Below are positions 17,374 to 22,099 of a stretch of DNA of 22,099 nucleotides, piece by piece (within the stretch, counting starts at the first letter, position 1; each line of letters starts with the position of its first letter). The stretch is from contig JAJXUY010000007.1 of assembly GCA_021782525.1 (NCBI GenBank), positions 1-22,099 of the forward strand. The letters are read 5' to 3'. The notes below the pieces were generated by a model, which ran no database searches, had not been told where the DNA came from, and was given only the letters and a program-made list of their open reading frames with translations. The stretch comes from Acidobacteriota bacterium. Lineage in GTDB: Bacteria; Acidobacteriota; Thermoanaerobaculia; Thermoanaerobaculales; Thermoanaerobaculaceae. A program made the translations under genes and the position numbers.

Positions 17374-18054
17374 ATGGGCGTGCGGATCGATCGCATCCGG
17401 CTGGGGATGACGAACTGCTTCCTGCTCCGCGGCGACGGCGCGGTGCTGGTGGACACCGGGATCCCCGGCAAGGCGAAGGCGTTCGCGCGCTCCCTTGCCC
17501 GACTCGGCGCGGATCCCTCCGCGGTGCGGTTGATCGTGATGACGCACGGGCACCTCGACCACGCCGGCTCGGCGCGGGCGATCCAGGCGGCGACCGGCGC
17601 GCCGATCGCGATGCGCGAGCCGGACCGCGGCTGGCTCGAGCGCGGCGAGGTGACGGCGCCGCCGGCGGTCACCGCGTGGGGCCGCGTCCTGATGGCCGCG
17701 CAGCGCCCGTTCGCCGCGCTCGTGCACCTGGAGAGGGCCAAGGTTGATCTCGTGATCGGTGACGAGGGGCTCGACCTCGCGCCGTTCGGCGTCGCCGGCC
17801 GGGTGATCCCCACACCGGGCCACACGCCGGGATCGGTGAGCGTGCTGCTGCCCTCCGGCGACGCGCTCGTCGGCGACCTGGCGATGAACGGCTTCCCGCT
17901 GCGGCACGGGCCGGGGGCGCCGATCTTCGCCGACGACCTCGAGCAGGTGCGCGCGGGCTGGCGCACCGTGCTCGACGCGGGCGCGACGACGATCCACCCG
18001 GCGCACGGGAGGCCTTTCCCCGCCGACGCGCTGCGCCGCGCGCTGGCGGCGTAA
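17374..18054 (+). CDS. metallo-beta-lactamase-fold hydrolase
   Basis: The 226-residue protein has the full metal-binding set of the fold: THGHLDH (H58, H60, D62, H63), H150 in TPGHTPGS, D168 in LVGDLA and H211 in HPAHGRPF. The early strand pair NCFLLRGDGAVLVDTGIPG is also typical. Members with this layout are two-metal hydrolases of the glyoxalase-II-like / MBL-fold group, acting on thioesters, lactones, phosphoesters or similar bonds; the substrate cannot be told from the sequence. The length is about usual for a single-domain member, with no signal peptide, so it is probably cytoplasmic. It stands 104 bases after the small IPTL protein on the same strand, with no evident functional link to it. 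Confidence 0.87.
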   Translation: MGVRIDRIRLGMTNCFLLRGDGAVLVDTGIPGKAKAFARSLARLGADPSAVRLIVMTHGHLDHAGSARAIQAATGAPIAMREPDRGWLERGEVTAPPAVTAWGRVLMAAQRPFAALVHLERAKVDLVIGDEGLDLAPFGVAGRVIPTPGHTPGSVSVLLPSGDALVGDLAMNGFPLRHGPGAPIFADDLEQVRAGWRTVLDAGATTIHPAHGRPFPADALRRALAA

Positions 18055-18168
18055 GCGCCGTCGGCCCGGCGCCGGGGTGCCGTCTCACCCTTGTGTGACG
18101 CGCGGTCATCCGCCGCGGTCGCCGGCGCGTGGCGGCGGCGCCGCCCTTGGACGCCTAATGCACTGCAA

Positions 18169-18191
18169 GGAATTGGTCAACCGTGGATTCC
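18169..18191. repeat. short inverted repeat upstream of the 18211 promoter
   Basis: GGAAT (18169-18173) and ATTCC (18187-18191) are separated by 13 bases and end 19 bases before the -35 box. It could be a second regulator site, but arms of five bases arise easily by chance. Confidence 0.25.
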
Positions 18192-18210
18192 ATGAACCGG
18201 CGCGAGGCGC

Positions 18211-18238
18211 TTGACCGGCGCTGGACCAGCGCTACAAT
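18211..18238 (+). promoter_or_regulatory. promoter with a palindrome filling the -35/-10 spacer
   Basis: TTGACC (18211-18216, five of six to consensus) and TACAAT (18233-18238, five of six) are 16 bases apart, a very good sigma70-type promoter for so GC-rich a genome. Transcription would start near 18245, with a leader of about 59 bases. The spacer contains a perfect 15-base palindrome, GCGCTGG-A-CCAGCGC (18218-18232), which suggests an operator. Confidence 0.6.
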
Positions 18239-18290
18239 CAGGTAAACGCTGGGATGGTCAAGGTGTTGAGGGCGCTCGCTGGGAATCGAG

Positions 18291-18295
18291 AGGAG
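18291..18295 (+). promoter_or_regulatory. ribosome-binding site AGGAG deciding the start at 18304
   Basis: AGGAG ends eight bases before the ATG at 18304. The longer in-frame start at 18211 is a TTG inside the -35 box and is not credible. Confidence 0.7.
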
Positions 18296-18303
18296 ATTGG
18301 CCC

Positions 18304-18927
18304 ATGCGGTGCAACTTCGTTTTGACGCTGGGCCTGGTGGCGACGGGGACGATCGCAGCCGCCGCCTGGCCCGCCAACCCTCCGCTGCCGGCCGCCTTCG
18401 AGAGCCTGGTGCCGAGCGGGTACCGGCTGGTCTCGCCCACTTGTACGGAGGACGGCGACGGGGTCAAGGTCACGTTCATCGCCGCTCGTGAGGACCAGGG
18501 CCACCACCACGACTTCAACAGCTATTACTACGCAGAGATGTTCTTCCACCGCCTGCCGCAGGGACTGGGGCTGATCCTGACGAGGGCGCATCGGGTACAG
18601 GTGGCGCAGGGCATCGATTCCGCCCGCCGAACCTTTTCCGGACTCGGTTCCAACGCGCTCGTCGCCTACGAGCCTCCGACGGAGACCACGTACCATTGGG
18701 GCTGGGGGATCACACAGCGCGTCTCCCACCACCTTCGCCCCGCAGGGACGCTGCCCGACGACATCGAGTACCTCGGCCGATACTTCGGACTGATCCTGAC
18801 GAAGACAATGGCGAGAGGCTTCCGGCTCTCAGTGCATGGTGTGGCGAGCAGCGCCGAGGCCGACCACTGGGCCGCCGCAGTGGCCGAGAAGATGGCGAGA
18901 ACTCGGGCGGCATGCGGTCGGCCTTAG
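18304..18927 (+). CDS. small secreted protein of unknown function
   Basis: The 207-residue product begins with a signal peptide (MRCNFVLTLGLVATGTIAAA, probably cut near residue 21). No family is recognised. The mature part has an acidic patch then a His cluster (EDQGHHHDFNSYYYAEMFF), several aromatic residues (TTYHWGWG) and a C-terminal amphipathic stretch (SAEADHWAAAVAEKMARTR). There is one Cys near the mature N-terminus and one near the C-terminus, which could form a disulfide. The His-rich segment might bind metal, but that is only a possibility. It has its own promoter and possible operator at 18211-18238, so it is probably a single, regulated transcription unit. It converges on the malic enzyme gene, 55 bases apart. 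Confidence 0.75.
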   Translation: MRCNFVLTLGLVATGTIAAAAWPANPPLPAAFESLVPSGYRLVSPTCTEDGDGVKVTFIAAREDQGHHHDFNSYYYAEMFFHRLPQGLGLILTRAHRVQVAQGIDSARRTFSGLGSNALVAYEPPTETTYHWGWGITQRVSHHLRPAGTLPDDIEYLGRYFGLILTKTMARGFRLSVHGVASSAEADHWAAAVAEKMARTRAACGRP

Positions 18928-18943
18928 CTCTGCGGCTCAGAGC
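18927..18943 (+). terminator. hairpin between the convergent genes, weak terminator candidate
   Basis: GCTCTG (18927-18932) pairs with CAGAGC (18938-18943) over a five-base loop, starting at the last base of the stop codon. Convergent genes usually need termination here, but there is no T-tract on either strand. Confidence 0.3.
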
Positions 18944-18982
18944 AGCGCGGTCGCACGCACCGTCGTGACACGCCCGGCGGCG

Positions 18983-20704
18983 TCAGCGCGGCACGCCGGG
19001 GCGGTAGGAGTAGAAGTGCGGCATCCACTGCGCGCGGGCGATCAGCTCGCCGAGCTCGGCGTCGCTGCGCAGCAGGCCGAGACCGGCGTCGCGCGCCTCG
19101 ATCGCCACCGCCTTGGCGACGGTGAACGAGACGTCGCGGATCACGTCCATGCTCGGCAGCAGCAGCCCGCGCTCCAGCTCGTCGTCGCGCACCATCGCGG
19201 CGAGCGCCTTGCTGGCGCAGATGAACATGCGATCGGTCACCTTGGACGCCTGCGAGACCAGGGCGCCGAGACCGACGCCGGGGAACATGTAGAGGTTGTT
19301 GCACTGGGCGGCGGCGACCTCGCGCTCCCCCACCCGCACCGGCGCGAACGGGCTGCCGGTGGCGATCAGGGCGCGCCCGCCGGTGGCCGCGAGCGCCTCC
19401 TCGGCGGTGCACTCGCTCTTCGTCGTGGGGTTGGAGAGCGCCAGGATCACCGGCCGCGGGTCGTTGGCCGCCATCTGGCGCAGCACCTCCTCGTCGAACA
19501 TCCCGCGCCTGGCGGTGTAGCCGACGAGCACCGTCGCCTTCGCGTTGCGCAGGACGTCCTTGAGGTCGATGCGGCCCGGTGAGGCGAGCTTCCAGCCCGC
19601 GACGTCCTCGCGCTTCTGCGCGAACGGCCGCTGCTCCTCCTCAAGCTTGGGGTCGTCCTCGACGAGCAGGCCCTGGACGTCCACCGCGAAGATGCGGCGG
19701 CGGATCTCGTCCTCCGCCAGGCCGTCGTCGCGCAGGATCGCGCGGATCGCGTGCGCGGTGCCGGTGCCCGCCTGGCCCATGCCGACGATGACGAAGCGCT
19801 CGCGCTCGAAGTTGCTCTTCTTGATGCGCATCGCGGTGAGCATCGCGGCGCTGGCGGTGACGCCGGTGCCCTGGATGTCGTCGTTGAACGAGAGGCAGCG
19901 GTCGCGGTAGCGCTTCATCAGCTTGAACGCCTTGTGCTTGGCGAAGTCTTCCCACTGCAGCAGGGCGTCGGGGAAGTTGCGCCGCACGCCGACGACGAAG
20001 CGCTCGATGAAGCGGTCGTACTCCTCGCCCTCGAGGCGCGGCTTGCGGATGCCCATGTAGAGCGGGTCGTCGAGCAGGCGCTGGTTGTTGGTGCCGACGT
20101 CGAGGCTCACCGGCAGGCAGCACGCCGGGTGGATGCCGGCGGCGGCGACGTACAGGCTGATCTTGCCGACCGGGATCCCCATCCCGTCGGAGCCGAGGTC
20201 GCCGAGGCCGAGGATGCGCTCGCCGTCGGTGACCACGATCAGGCGCACGTGCGGCAGCGAGACGTTGGCGAAGATCTGGTCGATGTTGGCGATGTTCTCG
20301 GGGTGGATGTAGACGCCGCGCGGGCGCCGCATGATGTGCGAGAGCTGCAGGCACGCCTGGCCGACGGTGGGGGTGTAGACGATCGGCAGCATCTCGGACA
20401 GGTTCTCGACGAGCAGGCGGTAGAACAGCGTCTCGTTGCGGTTGAGCAGGCCGAGCAGGAACAGGTAGCGCTCCATGTCGTCGGGCTTGCGGCGGTAGCT
20501 CTCGAGGCTGCGCGCGACCTGCTGCTCGAGGGTGGAGACGCCGTACGGGTGCAGGCCGACGAGGCCGAGGCTCGCGCGCTCGTTGACGGTGAAGTGGGAG
20601 CCCTTGTTGAGCAGCGGGTCGGAGAACAGCTGCTGCCCGCGCAGGTAGACCTCGTAGTACTCCTCGCCAGTGAGGGCGTCGATCTGGAAAGAGAATGTCT
20701 TCAT
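18983..20704 (-). CDS. maeA: NAD(P)-dependent malic enzyme (oxaloacetate-decarboxylating)
   Basis: The 573-residue protein is a full-length member of the long malic enzyme family and converts malate to pyruvate and CO2 while reducing NAD(P). Key residues are present: Y110 in the signature IVYTPTVGQACLQLSH, K181 in GIPVGKISLY, the metal ligands E252-D253 (QWEDF) and D275/D276 (SFNDDIQGTG), a dinucleotide loop GMGQAGTG (308-315), N425 in LSNPTTKSE and N470 in CNNLYMFPG. The nucleotide loop differs from the common GAGEAA form; NAD or NADP preference cannot be read safely. The length and order of motifs match E. coli MaeA (about 565 residues), hence the symbol. The enzyme is cytoplasmic and links the TCA cycle to pyruvate. 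The start at 20704 fits the family's N-terminus, with AAAGGA about 11 bases upstream. Codon use resembles the neighbours, so it looks like a resident housekeeping gene. Confidence 0.95.
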   Translation of the reverse strand: MKTFSFQIDALTGEEYYEVYLRGQQLFSDPLLNKGSHFTVNERASLGLVGLHPYGVSTLEQQVARSLESYRRKPDDMERYLFLLGLLNRNETLFYRLLVENLSEMLPIVYTPTVGQACLQLSHIMRRPRGVYIHPENIANIDQIFANVSLPHVRLIVVTDGERILGLGDLGSDGMGIPVGKISLYVAAAGIHPACCLPVSLDVGTNNQRLLDDPLYMGIRKPRLEGEEYDRFIERFVVGVRRNFPDALLQWEDFAKHKAFKLMKRYRDRCLSFNDDIQGTGVTASAAMLTAMRIKKSNFERERFVIVGMGQAGTGTAHAIRAILRDDGLAEDEIRRRIFAVDVQGLLVEDDPKLEEEQRPFAQKREDVAGWKLASPGRIDLKDVLRNAKATVLVGYTARRGMFDEEVLRQMAANDPRPVILALSNPTTKSECTAEEALAATGGRALIATGSPFAPVRVGEREVAAAQCNNLYMFPGVGLGALVSQASKVTDRMFICASKALAAMVRDDELERGLLLPSMDVIRDVSFTVAKAVAIEARDAGLGLLRSDAELGELIARAQWMPHFYSYRPGVPR

Positions 20705-20752
20705 TTCCGCCTATCCTTTCGCAGGACGCAAGTGCAAATCCTTCACAAGCAC

Positions 20753-20758
20753 ATCATA
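20753..20758 (-). promoter_or_regulatory. possible -10 box of the malic enzyme gene
   Basis: On the minus strand TATGAT (five of six to consensus) lies about 48 bases before the start codon, in an AT-richer patch at 20705-20760. The -35 position at 17 bases reads TGGCGC, a poor match, so activation or another sigma factor would be needed. Confidence 0.3.
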
Positions 20759-20925
20759 CGCTGCTCGCCACCGGAGCGCCAGCGGCCGCGCTCGTCTACG
20801 CGCCTGCGCCGGCCCGCGCTTCGGCGCCAACCCAGCCTACCTCACCCCGACAAGCCGGTGGTACACGGGAGGCCGCGCGCAAGTGATTCAGCGGGCCGCC
20901 ACGGTGGGCTTGCGCACCCCTGGCG

Positions 20926-21235
20926 ATGCGCCAGGCGGCGACGCACGCCACGGCCCCGACCCGCGACCTCCCCCTCGGCCGGTGCGGCATCCCCGCCGCC
21001 GGCGCTGCCGGGTCGTTCAACTTCACCGTCGTCATCGGCACCCAGAGCGGCGACCTGCGCCTCTACCCCACGGCCGCAACCGGCCGCTCGTCTCCACGAT
21101 CAGCCGAAAGGCCGCCACCGGCGCCTCGGCCAACGCCGCCATCGTGCCACTCGGTACTTCCGGCTCGAACACGGTCAAGAGCCACGCCTCCGCTGCGGCC
21201 GCTCTCGTCATCAGCCTCAACGGCCGCGGTGCCCT
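20926..21235 (+). pseudogene. frameshifted remnant of a secreted beta-sandwich C-terminal domain
   Basis: In one frame the sequence reads RCGIPAAGAAGSFNFTVV, then GTQSGDLRLYPTAA up to about base 21080. The same domain continues in the next frame from 21081 as RPLVSTISRKAATG, then NAAIVPLGTSGSNTV and ALVISLNGRG. Together these match a C-terminal module common in secreted proteins of environmental bacteria (CGIP, FNFTVV, GDLRLYP, RPLVSTIN, NAAIVPLG, INGYY). One base is missing in AACCGG at about 21078-21083; AACCCGG would restore the frame. The N-terminal part of the parent gene is absent and no start or ribosome-binding site fits, so this is a relic. The ending NGRG in place of the usual NGYY suggests further decay. 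Confidence 0.65.
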
Positions 21236-21459
21236 GAGCAGCGTGGCGACCTGCCCGAACGCCCCGACCGCGGGCGCCACGGCCGGCGACGGCCCCAACG
21301 TGACGATGACGCCCAGCGGGGCTACGGTTCCGGTCGCGGCGTGCGTGGCCGCGGGGCGCGTGTCCGCGGGCGGAAAGCGCAGCCGAGGCCGCACGGCCGC
21401 CGGCCCCCTCGTACCAGCCGAGGCGAGCCAAGGGGCGCGGCGCTCCGGCGGGCCGAGGC

Positions 21460-21465
21460 TAGAAT
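21460..21465 (+). promoter_or_regulatory. possible -10 box of the membrane sensor gene
   Basis: TAGAAT (five of six to consensus) lies 26 bases before the GTG at 21492. No -35 match is seen at 16-18 bases, so this is only a candidate. Confidence 0.25.
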
Positions 21466-21477
21466 GGCGCCGAGATT

Positions 21478-21483
21478 GGAGAG
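21478..21483 (+). promoter_or_regulatory. ribosome-binding site GGAGAG deciding the start at 21492
   Basis: GGAGAG ends eight bases before the GTG at 21492 and gives a start that matches the beginning of the sensor-type membrane domain. Confidence 0.55.
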
Positions 21484-21491
21484 CGCGCGCT

Positions 21492-22099
21492 GTGGCCCCC
21501 ACACTGGATCTGAGGACGTTGGGCGTTGCGATCATGCTCGTCGACGCCGCGCTCGGCGCCGCGCTCGTGCTGTTCTGGCGCACGCAGAAGACGTACCCCG
21601 GGTTCGGCCACTGGACGCTGTGCCAGGCCGTGGCGCTCGTCGCGTATCTGCTCCTGAGCGTGCGCGGCGCGCTGCCGGCGCCGCTGCTCGCTCTCGCGCT
21701 CGGCGGGCTGATGGTGGCCGGCGCCACGCTGCGATCGCTGGGGATCCTGCTCTTCTTCGGCCGGGCACGGGGCTACGCCGCCGATGCCATCGCCGGCGCC
21801 GTCACCTTATTCGCGATCGCCTGGTTCTCGCTCGTCACTGACGCGCCGGCCGTGCGCGTCCTCGCGGCGGTGCTGGGCGTGGCGTTCGTCATGGGCCGCG
21901 CAACCGCTGCCCTCGGCCCCGCGCTGCGGACCTCGCGCGCCCAGGCCGCGGTGGCGATCGCGTTCCTGCTCCTCTGGCCCGCCGTCCTGCTCGCCTTCGT
22001 GGCGGCGTGGGCGGCCTCGGCCCCCGGCGGCACGGTCTTCGCCTTCGCCGCCGAGATCAAGGAGTTCCTGCTCTTCCTGCTCGTGTACGACGTCGCGAT
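21492..22099 (+). CDS. multi-pass membrane protein, N-terminal part, probably a signalling sensor (runs off the window)
   Basis: From the GTG at 21492 the frame is open to the window edge, giving 202 codons. The start (LDLRTLGVAIMLVDAALG, then VLFWRTQKTYPGFGHWTL) resembles the N-terminal membrane domain that precedes GGDEF or histidine-kinase output domains in many bacteria. About seven hydrophobic segments are visible, the last ending in EFLLFLLVYDV at the edge. The output domain, if any, lies outside, so a diguanylate cyclase or histidine kinase is an inference. An in-frame ATG at 21534 is an alternative start, but it would cut off the conserved LDLRTL opening. The frame is also open upstream into the remnant at 21081. 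Confidence 0.7.
   Translation, partial: MAPTLDLRTLGVAIMLVDAALGAALVLFWRTQKTYPGFGHWTLCQAVALVAYLLLSVRGALPAPLLALALGGLMVAGATLRSLGILLFFGRARGYAADAIAGAVTLFAIAWFSLVTDAPAVRVLAAVLGVAFVMGRATAALGPALRTSRAQAAVAIAFLLLWPAVLLAFVAAWAASAPGGTVFAFAAEIKEFLLFLLVYDVA

Noticed and set aside
14585..17966. Minus-strand open frames of 815 and 657 codons
   Set aside because: They are shadows of the repeat-bearing surface-protein gene and the MBL gene; their apparent repeats simply mirror the real DNA repeats.
19751..21841. Plus-strand open frame of 696 codons
   Set aside because: Most of it is antisense to the malic enzyme gene, whose motifs are complete; the rest is out of frame with the remnant and the sensor gene.

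Overview
The window is high-GC bacterial DNA with ten genes or gene parts that I can support, one degraded remnant and a few regulatory sites. No RNA gene, insertion sequence, integrase or CRISPR array was seen. Long antisense frames of the kind that GC-rich codons create, large secreted beta-sandwich proteins, Thr-Pro linkers and IPTL-type C-terminal sorting signals suggest a Gram-negative, environmental, uncultured-type bacterium. An Acidobacteriota (Thermoanaerobaculia-like) or related deltaproteobacterial-grade lineage is my guess from the protein styles; the sequence does not prove it.

Layout. Bases 1-342 are the 3' end of a c-type cytochrome gene with a suspicious domain junction. Bases 410-1339 encode an exported TolB-like beta-propeller. 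After 430 bases without a recognisable gene, a promoter at 1701-1728 leads into a two-gene unit: a small membrane protein with a carboxypeptidase-regulatory-like domain (1771-2724), then a 3341-residue exported protein (2721-12746) whose start overlaps it by ATGA. The giant begins with a zinc-phospholipase-C/P1-nuclease-like domain, continues through an amidotransferase-like domain, many Ig/CARDB-like modules and FG-GAP repeats, and ends in a Thr-Pro linker and an IPTL-type membrane anchor. Next is a second large surface protein (13245-16976) with a CSLREA domain, a beta-helix, near-identical DUF11-like repeats and the same kind of tail. A very small protein that is little more than an IPTL tail follows (about 17054-17269).

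The remainder holds a metallo-beta-lactamase-fold hydrolase (17374-18054), a small secreted protein of unknown function behind a promoter with a palindrome between its -35 and -10 (18304-18927), a complete malic enzyme on the minus strand (18983-20704), a frameshifted remnant of a secreted beta-sandwich domain (about 20926-21235) and the first 202 codons of a multi-pass membrane sensor-type protein (21492 to the edge).

The genes do not form one pathway. The theme of 1771-17269 is the cell surface: three successive proteins with IPTL-type signals, presumably processed by an exosortase-type enzyme encoded elsewhere. The most unusual items are the giant enzyme-headed surface protein and its membrane partner, the stand-alone IPTL peptide, the freshly duplicated repeats at 15036-16148, and the palindrome that exactly fills the promoter spacer at 18211-18238.
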